Assembly: GCA_018894105.1 (NCBI GenBank) | Contig: CM032132.1 | Coordinates: 30,803,379 to 30,867,378 of the forward strand | Reading direction: 5' to 3' | DNA from: Jacaranda mimosifolia | Taxonomy: Eukaryota; Streptophyta; Magnoliopsida; Lamiales; Bignoniaceae | Length of the DNA stretch: 64,000 nt | Part shown: positions 11,836 to 23,659 of the stretch, in pieces | Numbering within the stretch: position 1 is the stretch's first letter | How the letters are laid out: each line of letters opens with the position of its first letter | Made by a program: the position numbers and the translations under genes | Notes under the pieces: generated by a model | The model's input: the letters and a program-made list of their open reading frames with translations, nothing else | Databases searched by the model: none | Told to the model about the DNA's origin: nothing

Positions 11836-12889
11836 ATAGTAATGACATTGAACCAATTGACCACTCGACAAAATAATCAAGATGTCATCGTTCAAAGGCT
11901 TTACTTAGATTCATGTATCTGAGCTTGTATTGTTAATGGTTTGAATTTATTGGAACCTTTTTCTCAAAGCTCAAATTAAATAAATACAAGGTTTAAGCCA
12001 TTTCATGTACAGAAATGGATGAGTTTGAATGAAATATTAAAAATTACTAATTTTATTTGGAGTGATTCGATGGATGGATTTTTTTTCATATTCTCAAAAT
12101 TCCATAAAATAAAAACTCTTTCTCAAACTATGGTAAATTAAGATTAATATATTTATACTATTAATAAAGTACCTACCCAACATTCGATGTGCTTTCAAAT
12201 GTTTACTTAATACCCTCACTTCTTTTTTATAATAACTACCATTTACAACTCAACTGTTTTATGCCAACAGTTATTGTTTTATCATAACTTTCAATTATTG
12301 TATATAAAAAATATTATAAAACTTAGAACATGCATCAAATATACCAGGTGATTATGTTAATGTAAAAGGCCCAAGAAGGGGTGAATAGTCCCCGAGTTAA
12401 AGGATGATACAAATAATAAATTCAATAGACGAGTCGCTAATAATACTTTTATGCTATCTTCACATTTAGAGAAAGTTGTTATGCCCATAACGCCTTTCTC
12501 TGATTTTTTTAATATTTTAATAGATTAGGGCAAAAAATGTTACATAATATAACACATTCCTCTTATTACTATTTTAATTATACTTTGCGTGCTTTTACTA
12601 TTTTGATAAAAGTATGCTTTGTATGATTGTCAAAAACACACTTTTAGAACTTTTACAGCTTCTAAGCTAAAATCAAAAAGTCGTACACTTCATAAACATA
12701 TTTTTGAAAAACTTCAAATTAGACTAGTGATCAGAATATTACTTATTAAAATTCGGAAACATGCTATCAGAATAATGGGGACTTAGAAAACGCACAATTT
12801 ATCATAAAAATCTCAATTCCTTACTAATTTATGGTTGCTCATGAACTTTCGGAATTTAAATTGGCTAAGTTGATAAGATTTTAATTACA
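11836..12889 (+). other. AT-rich intergenic DNA, no gene seen
   Basis: I find no convincing coding frame. At 12365-12390 a short stretch (AAGAAGGGGTGAATAG) resembles a motif I have seen in plant repeats, but I cannot classify it. Confidence 0.5.
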
Positions 12890-13075
12890 ACTTAATTGAT
12901 ATGACAAATTAAAATTTAAATGCAAAAAAAGTAAAAATTAAATAAGAGGCCAAATTAACTAAATAAAAAAGGAGTCAATGAGCTCACTGATTCAAGCTCA
13001 TTCAAGAGAGGATCCCCAGCTCCACTTTTGTGTAACATCATCTTGCCCCGTTTGTAGGAAACTCATTTTTTATGT
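12890..13075 (+). repeat. Ty3-family LTR fragment, internally deleted
   Basis: Short blocks match the 3' part of the LTR at 13790-14178 and 37200-37565: a gagctca/aagctca segment, then CTCCACTTTTGTGTAACATC and a CATCTTGCCC-type junction like CATCTTGCTGTTG at 37555. The body between is much shorter than in those copies, suggesting an internal deletion. Confidence 0.5.
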
Positions 13076-13789
13076 ACGGAGTGCTAAAAATAAGAGCTAT
13101 TCGGCACCTGGATGTCTTCTATTTCTTTCTTGTATTTGTGTAGAATCTCATGACCTCTTAATTTAAATGTATAGGCATATGAAATTATAATAGTTTTAAC
13201 CCACTTGAATATTTTTGATGCTATCTCGTGAATATACATGATATATAGAAAAGAAATAATCTCAAGTTCTTTATTTGAAAAAAAAAAAACATTTATTCCG
13301 TATGGCGTAATTTGGTTGGTTGTTATTTTATTATACCGTAGAATGCCGTTTGGTTGGTCGGAACACCTCACCTTTATATTTTGTTATATTTATTATTAAC
13401 AAAAAAAAAAAATTAAAATATCAGTTAATTAATATTTGGAATTTAATTTGATATCTTTGAAATTATAAACAAAAACTTAAATTGATTTTTAATATATTAT
13501 ATACATGCTGCCTCTTTCAGTTAGCCCTAAAATTAATACTTTTTTGAAGAAAATTTCGTCATCAACAATGGTATATATAACTCAATTTATTTAGTAAAGA
13601 TATAGAATCCTAATGATAGAAACACCATATATTGTGAGCTTGAGATGAAACAGAATTATTTGCTTCAATAAAAAAAAATAATGTCGAAAAATAAGAATTA
13701 TTTAAATGGAATAAATAAGTGTTCGACTACTATGATATTTAACAGCCAACTGATGATTAAAATTATTTAATTTAATTAAAAACTCAAAA
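13076..13789 (+). other. AT-rich intergenic DNA, no gene seen
   Basis: There are homopolymer A runs (about 13278 and 13402) and two GTTTGGTTGGT/ATTTGGTTGGT motifs at about 13310 and 13348, as in many small plant DNA transposons. No pair of terminal inverted repeats could be closed, so no element is called. Confidence 0.45.
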
Positions 13790-14178
13790 TTATAATTATT
13801 GAATGAAAATTAAATGAATTTTAATCAAGCATGTTTTTTCCTATTGATATAACTAATTTAGCCTACAAGGATAAAAGAGTAAAAGGACTAAAAGAGTCCA
13901 ATGGATAAAAAAAAATAATTAAATAAAAAGGCAAAGAGCCCGAATTTATTAAGCTCATGAAGATGGGAAACAAGAACCTAATGGATCTAAGCTCATCAAG
14001 AAACAAATTATAAATACTAAGTCCCAGAGAAAATTTGGGTTCAAGAAATTACTCTTAAGAAAATGCAAAACTCGAGAACTAAAAAAACTATCTACACCAC
14101 ATTCCATCGAAAAGGAACCTCAAAACTTATTGTTTATCGAAAAAAACCTCTACTCCATTTTTGTGCAGCATCATTTTT
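13790..14178 (+). repeat. 3' part of a Ty3-family LTR (copy A)
   Basis: It aligns with 36650-37115, 37200-37565 and 48900-49410 through the blocks AATTAAATAAAAAGGC, TTAAGCTCATGAAG, CCATCAAGAAACAAA-like and CTCCATTTTTGTGCAGCATC. The shared end at a GCAGCATCA-like sequence, followed by a gag-like frame in copies A and B, identifies it as the 5' LTR end of a Ty3-type element. Confidence 0.65.
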
Positions 14179-14263
14179 GTGTCATATGTTTGGATTCTGA
14201 ACAATGAAAAATGAACATTGAAAATTCAGACGAGATCCAAAGCTCATGACTCTAACACCTAGA

Positions 14264-15040
14264 TGGACCCAAGGCAGGAGAATGTGGAGAGTCACCAACC
14301 CAAAGCATAGTCAAGTCTGGTTCTAGAGCTTATCTTGGAGGTCCAGCTGAACTAGAGGAGATGCTTGTACAGCAAGCTCCACTTTCTGGAGATCCTACTC
14401 AGCAGGTGACCTAGGAGGTGTTAAAGACTTTACTAAAGAATGCTACTGCTCGAGCTATGGCCAAAGTGCCAGCTCAATACATAGAGGAGTGTTGCTGCAA
14501 GAGCCACAACAATCTTCTTAATAAAGTCGCGGGGTTTTCCATAGTGAACTGATTGGAAAACAGTCCCGAGCAAGGTTAGCTCCCCCTTACTAACCTCCAT
14601 AGATAGATGTTCATTCCTTCCTCCAGGGAGATTCTCTCAACAATTGCCTACTGCGACTGAAATCTAGACTCATTCATTGGTGCTGCTACTTTAAGAGAAG
14701 CAGGAACCTATATTTGCTCTTGGTTACTACTTTCCCTTGGCTCATCCTATTCTCTTTAGTTATCTTGGTGAAGCTATTTCCCTCGAAGATGAAGATAGCT
14801 AGCATGTTAGTGTTTGATGGCACAGAGGACCCTTAGGATCATCTATTAGTCTTCTCACATGAGAAAGGGAATATCGTCATTATTGGAAAGGACACAATGG
14901 AGGAGGAACATGGAGCATGGTATCGCCTCTCTTCTATCTCAACATATGGTCGTGCAATCCTTCCTTCTTCTAACTTGACCCACCATGGCAATTGCCTACT
15001 GCAATCGAAGTTTCAACTCATGTAGTTAAACTCCTAACCG
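14264..15040 (+). pseudogene. Ty3/gypsy gag fragment (copy A)
   Basis: A degenerate gag begins near ATGGACCCAAGGCAGGAG. It parallels copy B (37640-38200) in order: a Gln-rich N-terminal part, an AxxxLLKNATARA-like helix region, then FDGTEDP followed by a stop (about 14810-14835), the conserved motif that opens the plant retrotransposon gag domain. Stops occur throughout. The block CAATTGCCTACTGCRA is repeated at about 14640 and 14990, suggesting a local duplication. The 3' part and all of pol are missing; 15041-15269 holds nothing I can assign. Confidence 0.65.
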
Positions 15041-15269
15041 TTTTGTAGAAATTCTTAACTCAAACCCAAAAGTGTGTCCGCATACGAAAGACAACAACTC
15101 CTTCAAGGAATCATAAGAGATGATCGACAATTCTAAAAGGCAAAAGCAGATAAATTAAAAGGGGTTACCTTGAAGATACCTCATAACCAGAGAGATAGTA
15201 GATAACTCGAGATGCAAGGTCTAGAGAAATATAAGCGTGCCCATCACAATAAAATGTGAACTATTAATG

Positions 15270-15961
15270 GAAGTGACTTCATGCTAAACAAGATAAAAAC
15301 AAATCCAGCAAGGATACCCGGAGGGAGGATGAGGCAGAATGAAAGCCCACATATTGCCTCATCCCATGTTTACTTTCAAGGATGAAAACCTTGTAAAAAC
15401 ATGTTGGCCCGCCACTGTGTGGATTTGTTGAGTGATGAGTCATCCCACATTTGAGGTGGGATGGTTTTATCACACCTTTGGTGTTGTAACTTCAAATAAT
15501 TCCTGGTTGCAACAAGTATTGATGAGTAGTGGCATCGGATGGTGTTTTGGCACCTTGTTCATGTAACATAGAAGTTTGTATAACACCTTCCTTTCTTTAT
15601 GGTTGTGATCAAGTGATCCTGGGAGAGTTTTCCATAAGTAGTAGTAAGATGATGGCTGTGCTTCTGCAGCTTGTCTCATGTAATCTAGTCTGTGGAATAT
15701 GATGATGACTTGTATTTCTGATCCTGCTTCTTCCTGGATGGCTTTGTGAAATAATTGTAGCCAATTTTCTATAGAATCAAACCATAACAGGAGTACCCAT
15801 AGCAAGGATAGCTCATTTTGTTCATTATGTAGGAACTAGACCATTTTGTAAGGAGACATTTGGGCTACAGAATAATGTTGAACTGCCACGCACCATAAGT
15901 ACCATAAACCATCTTCTGGTAAAGAAATGATAGAGGACAATGTTGGAAAACACAGGAACAA
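15270..15961 (-). pseudogene. Endogenous pararetrovirus, region downstream of RNase H
   Basis: This is the 3' part of the minus-strand caulimovirid-like remnant. One frame stays open for 111 codons (15470-15805) and directly follows the RNase H region, with the composition of the polyprotein tail or a 3' non-coding extension. A second, weaker frame lies at 15279-15473. I recognise no domain here. The assignment rests on position and strand continuity with 15962-18699. The right end of the viral remnant (in viral sense) is placed at about 15270 because similarity-bearing sequence stops there. Confidence 0.45.
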
Positions 15962-17400
15962 CTAATCCAAATAAAAGCAATCTTTATCAAGATTATAATT
16001 AATAACATTTAAAAACTTTGCAAGATAATAGAAGAGATTATTCGTTGCAAAATCTTTAAAGCTATTTAGGGTTTTAAATGCTTCACTAGATATAGGAGTG
16101 GCTGAAAAAGTATTTTTGGATGAGGATAAGGCCATTAGGATAAAGGGAATGGTCTTTGTGGTAGAGATAAGATGGACAAATTTTGGTCTGGAGAGTAGGT
16201 CAGGGATGAGATTAGCGCCTCCTTTGATATGTCGTACGGTGAACTGGTACTTAGAGAACCAATCTTTGAGTGTCAATAGTTGAGGCTCTAGAACTCCCTT
16301 ATTTTTGAAATCTATAATCCTTAGGAATGAAGAGTTATCCATCTGTACCGTAAAATGATGTCCAACAAGGTGGAACTCAAAATTTTTAATGTCGTACCTA
16401 ATAGCAAGGATTTCTTTATAGATTGTGTGATAGTGCATTTCTGCTTCCTTGAACTATCCGTTGGCATGTCCACAATATTACTGCTTCCTATTTCTTTCTT
16501 CAATGAGTATGGCTCCACATAACTCATCACTAGCATCAGTTTGTAAGATCATGTGGCATGTGCTGGGAATCTTTAGAGATGGTGGATCTTGGCAGATCTC
16601 CTTGAGCTTCTTGACTACTGTTGTCTGTTTTTTCTCCCTATGAAGGGGTATTCCTCTTCAGCATTCTGGACAGCTGGCTAGTATATTTAGAGGACTCAGG
16701 GAAGAAATCCTTAATATAATTAATGATACCAGGAAATTGTTGGATCTTCTTAGTAGAGAAGTTCTTTCTGGAAACTTAAGGAGTTCTTGAGCGATATTTG
16801 GTCCAAGCTAGTAATGACCATCTGAAAATTTTATTCCAAGGAATTCGATATTGGGCTGCCCAATAAAGCTTTTCTTTTTGAGAGCATAGTTCCATGGACC
16901 TAGACTAGATCCAAGAACTGTTGTAAAAGATTCTCATGGGCCGGCTTGTCTTGGGAAAATAAGTGGATATCATTAATATAGACTAACGTACTATTAAGGA
17001 TAGGCTTAAAAATCTTCATCATCGCTTTTTGGAATAATGATGGAGCGACTTTGAGTCCAAATGGCATGACCGTCCATTGGTATTAGGCGCTTGGAATATA
17101 GAAGACCGTCTTGTATCGGTCTTTAGGTTAATGCCTAGTTGCAAAAATTCCGCTTTAAGATCAAACTTAGAGAATACCTTGGCTTGGGCTAAATATGAGA
17201 ACAATATCTTGGTCTTCAGAATAGGAAACTTATAATCCTGTAAGAAGTGATTTAAGGATTTATAATCAATGACAAGCCTCTTTTTGCCTTTGACTTGTTC
17301 AGATTGCTTGTTTACATAAAATGCTGGGCAAGCCCAATTGGATTTTGTTGGTATGTGAGGAGTTGGTTGTATTCCTTTATGGTCAAGGCAAGGTCATCTA
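15962..17400 (-). pseudogene. Endogenous pararetrovirus reverse transcriptase-RNase H, broken
   Basis: In viral sense, the RT palm block K-F-D-L-K-A is at about 17155, the catalytic box reads Y-I-N-D (16969-16980) where the family has Y-x-D-D, and RNase H follows. RNase H keeps T-D-A-S-D-E at about 16535, Y-K-E-I-L-A-I at about 16415 and Q-M-D-N-S at about 16345, so its acidic residues are still present. The domain ends with the H-I-K-G-x-x-N-x-x-P-D-L-L-S-R block (about 16205-16250), characteristic of Caulimoviridae and Ty3 RNase H. Several frameshifts and stops separate these blocks and the RT catalytic Asp is lost, so the enzyme is dead. Confidence 0.85.
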
Positions 17401-18000
17401 GAGTCATTCTAGGATGAGTAACCTTTGTAGGGTTGGCATCTTCGTTCAACTTGAAAGGTAATTAAATGAAGAAATTTGGATTCTTCCATAATAGATGAGG
17501 ATGGTTGAACTCTGCATGAGACTTTGCGTAGCATTGTTGGAGTTTCCTGGAAAATTCAAAATATCCTTTAGGAGCATCTGTAAGGGCATAGATATTTTGA
17601 ATAGTTGTGAACGGCTGGAAATTCCTTTTGAATTTGATGCCCGTAGGAAGGACTTGTAACCTTTGGGCTTTATAAGATAGATCAAAGTCGATGAGAAGAT
17701 CTTTACCATGTAACTTGCTTCCAAGGACTTGCATTCGTATGGTACACTCTGGGAAGAATTGATCAGGGATATCTTGAACCTCTGGCCGCTTGCGGCTTAG
17801 AAATATTCGTAGTGAGGTTTCCAAGCATTTCCCAGAAGGGTTTTTGGATTCATCATGGTTTTCATTGCACCTATATCCATGAATCTAATAGCTTTGATCG
17901 ATCTATCAAATTTAGATGGAAAAATGCATAACATAACATGAGGAGATGGAATGGTCTCCTGAAGAACTAAATTGGCTTAGAGCATGTATATTGGCAGGTA
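17401..18000 (-). pseudogene. Endogenous pararetrovirus aspartic protease region, broken
   Basis: Between coat and RT in viral order, a block containing F-M-D-I-G-A-M-K-T lies at about 17855-17885. The caulimovirid protease has D-T/S-G-A here, so the second active-site residue reads Ile (codon 17872-17874). Two overlapping open blocks (17446-17724 and 17462-17824) carry the downstream protease sequence in different frames, showing a frameshift. The position and the motif support the call; no function is expected. Confidence 0.7.
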
Positions 18001-18699
18001 ATCCTTAGGCTCAGATTCTTCAACTAGGGGTGCCTCTTCATCATTTGAAGATAAATCTTGGATGGCGAATACTATGGCTTCTGTTTGTTCTTCTTATTCA
18101 GAGTGTAATGATTCGACATCTATATCAGATAGAGCTGTACCTGAGCATTGTAAACCTTGAGACATCGTCCGAATAGACTTGTTTCTTTTGTTATCATTGC
18201 AAAATGCCATTTCTTTCCTCAAAAGTAGCAATGATCAGCGTTCTTTTTTTTGAAAGGCTTTTTTTTGAAGAACCTCAACCCCTTTTTCTTCTTTTTGAAC
18301 TTCTTGAGCATTAGTTTCTTGGGGGAAGAACATGAACACTTTTCTTTATCTTTACACTTTATCTCCAGAGGGGATTTGTTGCAAGCCTTCTTTAAGTTAG
18401 ATTTGTTGTCTTGAAATTCCTTGAAGAAGTTCTGTTGTTCACAGAGTTTGTCAAAGGCTGCAAGAGTCATATGATGAATCTCTCCAAGGCCCATATGAGC
18501 CATATCGCTTCTTATGTCAAGAATCATCCTTTGAAGTTTAAGATAGATTTCTTTTGGAAGTGATGTAAGGAAAACATAGTTCAGATTTGGGTTATTAGAT
18601 CTATTCAACATATAGAATAGCTAGGACAACCTTTGGAAATGGAAGTCAAGATCTTTCTTCTTGAGAGAGCAACACCTCATAGAGAAATAATCTAGTTTC
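18001..18699 (-). pseudogene. Endogenous pararetrovirus coat-protein region, C-terminal half
   Basis: The main open block (18219-18611) carries an alpha-helical segment around MAHMGLGEIHHM and E-x-Q-N-F-F-K-E-F, then a long Lys-rich tail, then the first Cys of a C-x2-C-x4-H-x4-C knuckle. A stop replaces the second Cys and the third Cys is also changed. A basic tract plus a single knuckle is the hallmark of caulimovirid coat proteins. The region 18001-18218 links to protease in broken frames. The upstream end is cut at 18699 by copia-2, and the frame resumes at 29051 once one copy of the duplicated target is discounted. Confidence 0.78.
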
Positions 18700-20926
18700 T
18701 ATTGGAATAGCGCCCGGCAAGCCAATTAGATTGGCGTTGAGAAAACTATTTTCTTGTAAAACAATCTTGATTGAATAATATTCTTTATATGACCACCTTC
18801 ATCTTATGCTTTATATTACTTCACTTGCATTTGGATGAAGCCCTTAGATCACACATGACTACGAGACTTGGTTTGGTGACCATGGAATAAGTCTTACACA
18901 GTCGTGATCTTAAATCTTCCAAGTCATAGGATCTTAAGAGACCGGGCATCTAAGATCCGGATAGACTTGCACTATTGATGCATAAATCCAAGAGTTGGAT
19001 ATTGCTCCATTCCATAAGCAATTTGTATGAGATACAGGTGTATGTTAGTTGGTGCTTGTTAAAGAACAAGGCACTGAAGATCCACCAGAGAATCCACTAG
19101 ATAGCTATAGTGGCAAGTCGGTAGTGGTTGATTTTTTTGCTTACGCTAGTGCATATTATTAGTCCTCTGACCTGAGGATCTATGGTAACCTTGTGTCCGG
19201 TCCTCATGCTTTAACTCTTCCTTGATCACTTAACGGGTCTTTTAGGTTGAGGTTGGGCATGAGCTACTTGGCATGTAGGTTTGTGAGATCCAAGATAGAA
19301 TCCGACTCCTCGCTTTTGTGAAGGGCGAGTATATCTCCTATGTGTTCTATAATGATCGATTCCAAGAAATCCTTGCACAAGGTGGTGTGACAATTTGGTA
19401 AAGGAGTTTTCTAAAGGTGAGTCATACAAGGGAATCGAACATTGAAAATATAAACATAGTATTGAGGCTATTAGGAGCCGATAAATATTTTGCCCTAGGC
19501 TCTTTTCAGGAGATAGGAGACGGAAGGACCGTATTTGCATGTTATGCATAGAGCTGTGATGGTTCTCTAGAATATTCATTTTGGCCAATTAGTTAGGCTC
19601 CATGGGCTCGAGGTTGGACATCGGCCTTGGATATTGGGTACTCTTCAATTAATGAGATTAATTGAATTGAGTCGATTAGTTTAAACAGACTTTTAAACTA
19701 AAATGAATATAAGATATTCAAAAGTCACAAAGAGTTGTGAGCCGATGTCTAATGAATGGTAGAACCTATTGGGTTACACACAAAAGCCAAATAGTTTCCA
19801 AAAATGGTAGAACAAATTTTCTGTGTTAGAAAATCACCTTTTGGTGATCGAATTTCAATGTTCCAATCTAATGGTCAATTTTGGTTTGATTAATTTAAGT
19901 GTTAAATTAATCAACTAATTTAAGAGTTAAATTAGATCAATAATTAAGCAGTTAATTATTTGGTACCTCATTGACCATCAATTGGACAAGTTGACTTAAA
20001 GAGTTAAGTTGATTAATTTAAGCTTAAGAGTTAAGCTTGTTTGATTTAAGAGTTAAATCAAAGGTTAATTAATAAAATTAAATAGTTTAATTTAATTAAT
20101 GGTAAAAATACTTTTTGGAGGGAAAATTTAAATGAAGTGTTCATTTAAATTAGCATCTTAATAATTTGGAATTAGATTCCAAATGAAATTGAAATGCACT
20201 TGAAATTCAAGTAAGACTTGAATTTGAATTTTGCCAACTTGGCATGCCACTTGGGCGATCACCCTGAGGAAGGTGTGATTCCAACTAGCATCACACCTTC
20301 CACCCTCTATATATAGAAGGTGTGCAAAATTCGAAAGAAGCTTCTATAAAGTGTGAGAATTAGATTCTTGCATTCCAAAATCTCTCTCCGTGCATTACAT
20401 CATGAGTTGAAGCTTTGCATCTCTTCTTCTTCCCAACCTGAAAATTGGCCTCCTCTACCTCATTTTCTCCTCTCTAACTCCATCTTCTAGTGAGGAGAAA
20501 TTTAAAGGTTGTTTTATGTGAGGATCATATCAATAGAGGCAAGGCGATTGACTTGCTCGGTTTTGGAGATCCACCTGCAGCAACTTTTGGTTGGAGAATT
20601 TTTATAGAGCTATCTAGAAGTATTTTTGGCTCTAATTTTTTATATTAGCTTTTGGTATGTGTGTAGGTGTTCCATATTTAATTTTTTGAACTTTGGATCA
20701 GTTTAGCCTTGGCAGACCCTGCCGTCTTTTTGCTGTGCTAGTTCCAGACAGTTTCTGGACTTGTGAGAGACAGTTGATCTTTTCCTTGATTTTGAGCTAT
20801 AAGAGGTAATTTTTCATCCTAATCCAGATCTATAGCATGTCAAGATCCTTGGGAGCTTGAGTAGCTTAGTTAATTTCAAGATTATGAAGTTTTGATTTGT
20901 GGATCCTAACGCTACTCTAGCCTTCA
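18700..20926 (+). repeat. 5' LTR of copia-2
   Basis: It starts TATTGGAATAGCGCCC (family TGTTGGAATAG) and ends CTAGCCTTCA two bases before the primer site. U3 contains the palindrome array at about 19895-20105 (repeated TTAAGAGTTAA cores), and the TATA box is at 20308-20316. It aligns end to end with 26803-29050 with scattered substitutions and small indels, so the insertion is not recent. Confidence 0.95.
20308..20316 (+). promoter_or_regulatory. TATA box of copia-2 5' LTR
   Basis: TATATATAG follows the conserved CACCTTCCACCCTC block. The same box is at 28414-28422 in the 3' LTR. Confidence 0.7.
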
Positions 20927-20928
20927 AG

Positions 20929-20941
20929 TGGTATCGGAGCC
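20929..20941 (+). other. Primer-binding site (initiator tRNA-Met) of copia-2
   Basis: TGGTATCGGAGCC lies two bases after the LTR end and is identical to the copia-1 site. Confidence 0.9.
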
Positions 20942-22913
20942 TTTTTCATGCTATGTTTTGGATTATTGTTTGATTGATTCATGTGATGAATTGATCAATA
21001 TCACCAAAAACTTGATCCAAGCCATGGATTGGAGTGTTTGGATGATGATGCTTGTGGCTCTATTGCTTGATGAATTGATAGCATGCTATTATGTGATTTA
21101 AATGTTGATTCATGTTTTAGTATGTTTCAATTGATAGTGATAAAAGTTGATTGTTGATTTAGCATTTATTGATGTTATATGGTGATATAGCATGTTGATA
21201 TTTGATCAAAAGAGTTTTGGTCATTTTTGGATCCAATTTGATTGGAGCTGTATTGGAGATTTTGAAGAATATGATTCTAGCTTTCTCTAATTTTTGAAGG
21301 CATGATTGAGCACTTGAATTTCCTTTTTTAATTGAGGTTTTAAATGTGGAAATTCATCTATGATGTGTGTTTAAGTGTTGAGAACATGTGCTAAAACTAT
21401 TGTTGCTTGAAAGTTATGTGGAAAATAACTTGATTCACTTGAAAGCCCCAAAACAGGGGGCTGTCGAGCAGCAGCCGGGCGTTGGCCGGGTGCTCCGCGT
21501 ATGCTGTGCACGCGGCCTGCCTAACTGTGTGCCCAGGGTGGGTGGCAGCCCCTGTTTTGTTGTTTTGGTGAATTTTGAGTGATTTTTCCAACTCCTTTTG
21601 TGCTTGAAATATTTTTGCACCACACATGGTAGATGCACAAGCGTTGTGCAAGTTCTCAAAATTATGTTTGACATCTTTGAATGCCTTTGAAAATTGGTTA
21701 AAGTTTATCTTCCAATAATGGCATAAATGTTATGCTTGTTCAATTATTTGTTTATGAGATAAGCATTTAATTGATGGAATTAATTGTTAATTCTAGGTTT
21801 ATTTATTGATCATTTAATTGTTGAATGGATGATGAACGAGTGGGGATGATCTTAAGCCTTTAATATTGATTTTTATCATTTCAAGTTGTTGAAATGGGTT
21901 GTATTAAATTGAGGCTTGCATACCTCTTTATTTCTACCTTGTAAATGTTATGAGAATAGAATCACTAGGAGTGAGGATTTCTTATTCATGTAATTGTTAC
22001 ATGGAGCAATGGAGGCCAATGTAAGCATGAAGACTTTTGAAGGCCCATGAATGTATAGGATACAATCATGTAATAGCTAGATTTAATCAACCTACATAAA
22101 ATCAACTAGGTGGTCCACCTATGGCTCAAAGTGCACCACTTGGTTGGGTTCATGGTCATCCCACCCTAGGAGCATGCTAGGCGTATTTACTTATTTATGC
22201 TTTCCATATCCTATTAATGTATGAGATGCATGTTTAGGATATAGAAAACCTAAATAAGAAGAAAAAATGATGAGATCTTTGCAAGCGAAAAAACCCCACT
22301 TAGAATGCCTAAGTGCTTTTCAATATTAAGTCAAAATGGATACAAATTAAAAGAGTTTTAATTAATTCAAGCCTTCTACCAATAATATACACCATGATGA
22401 TGCTACCAAATTTGTGTAATGGCACTCGAAGCAGGGGTCACACTTAGGAGGAAAGCTGTGAGCATATACTTTACATATGATGCACCTTTGATTTGAAAAC
22501 CTCCATGCATTGGCACTCGAAGCGAGGGATGACAAGGAGCCATCTTGAATCAAAGTTTGCTTGGTAGGTATGACTTAACACTTGGTAATGTAGATGCACT
22601 CGAAGCCAGGTATCTATACGAATAGTGAGGCAAAATATATCAAGAGTTGCATGAGATGCAATTAGCAAGTGTTGCTTACCTTTCGATTGTTTGTGGATGG
22701 CACTCGAAGCGGGGGTTGACTTACAAGTCCTTAGGATCTTGATTCTCACTAGAAAATATGATTTCCCAAATTCTTCTAAGGGGTGAAGAATTTGATAAAA
22801 TATTGGGAGGAAAACATGCTTGAAAGACCATAAATCATGTTTTTAATATCAAAATCAATCACCTGCTTATACTCTTTTTTCACCTCTTGTAGATTTTTGA
22901 AATCTTCAAACAA
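20942..22913 (+). other. Leader of copia-2
   Basis: Nearly 2 kb separates the primer site from gag, with no coding frame I would accept. A GC-richer patch at about 21455-21560 corresponds to 2350-2450 in copia-1. The 3' third carries four copies of a short motif, annotated separately. Confidence 0.75.
22422..22710 (+). repeat. Four spaced GCACTCGAAGC motifs in the copia-2 leader
   Basis: Exact copies start at 22422, 22513, 22596 and 22700 (spacings 91, 83 and 104). Three of them continue as a purine-rich GNGGGRWBRAC-like tail. The equivalent leader of copia-1 has degraded versions. The role is unknown; packaging, dimerisation or translation control of the genomic RNA are possibilities only. 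Confidence 0.85.
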
Positions 22914-23659
22914 ATGGCTAAAAATCCACTCGCAAGCATTTTAGAAACCAATAAACTAATCGGGCCGAACTTCCAAGATCAGTTAAGAAACCTTAAAATC
23001 GTTCTTGACTTTGAAAAGTGAACTTACGTCCTTGATCATAGTCCTGTGGACACTCTTGGTGATGACACCACCGACGCACAACGTGAAATGTTCAAAAAAA
23101 TTTTAGATGATGATCTACAAGTGAGGTGTGCCATGATGGCATTCATGTCAAATGAGCTCCAAAAGACTCGTGAGCTCATGAAGCATGCTCTAGAGATCTA
23201 TGTGCACTTGCAAGAGTTGTATGGTGTACAAAGTAGACATGAAATGTTCGCTTTGTCTAAAGAGCTCTTTAAGGCAAGGATGACTGAAGGGTCCAATGTC
23301 CATGATCACGGCCTCAGGATGATATGACTCATCAAGAAGCTTGGACAGTTAGATATGGTCATAGACAATGACCTTTACATAGATTTGATCCTACAGTCAT
23401 TGCCACCGTCATATGATCAATTCGTTATGAACTTCAATATGTCCAAGCAAGAGGTAACGATTAACAAATTGATCAATATGCTTGTGACCACGGAGTTGAC
23501 TATGAGAAAAGAGAAGCCCCTTATGCTTGTATCCTACTCCAAGTAAAAGGGCCCTAGGGGTCCTAGAAAGAGAGGTAAGAGGAAAAAGAGTTCTTCCTCA
23601 AAAGGGAAGCAACTCGAGAAAAGTTTCGAGAGGGTTAAGAAAAAGATTAGAACCAAAGC
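22914..23659 (+). pseudogene. copia-2 gag, broken
   Basis: The ATG at 22914 lies in the same context as copia-1 (CAAATGGCTAA), and the frame begins MAKNPLASILETNKLIGPNF. A stop occurs after about 36 codons (W-to-stop type change at 23020), after which the frame is open at 23046-23327 and 23355-23546 with the capsid helices (LQELYGVQSR; QSLPPSYDQFVMNFNM). A Lys/Arg/Ser-rich linker follows (23560-23660). It closely parallels copia-1 gag at 3794-4557, and here no element interrupts it. Confidence 0.9.

Noticed and set aside
21388..21674. Overlapping ORFs on both strands in a GC-richer patch
   Set aside because: This is the copia-2 leader; the matching leader of copia-1 (2276-2539) has different frames, so they are not conserved as protein.
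22422..22710. CRISPR-like array from regularly spaced repeats
   Set aside because: The repeats are 11 bases with spacers of over 70 bases inside a plant retrotransposon leader; there is no CRISPR context.
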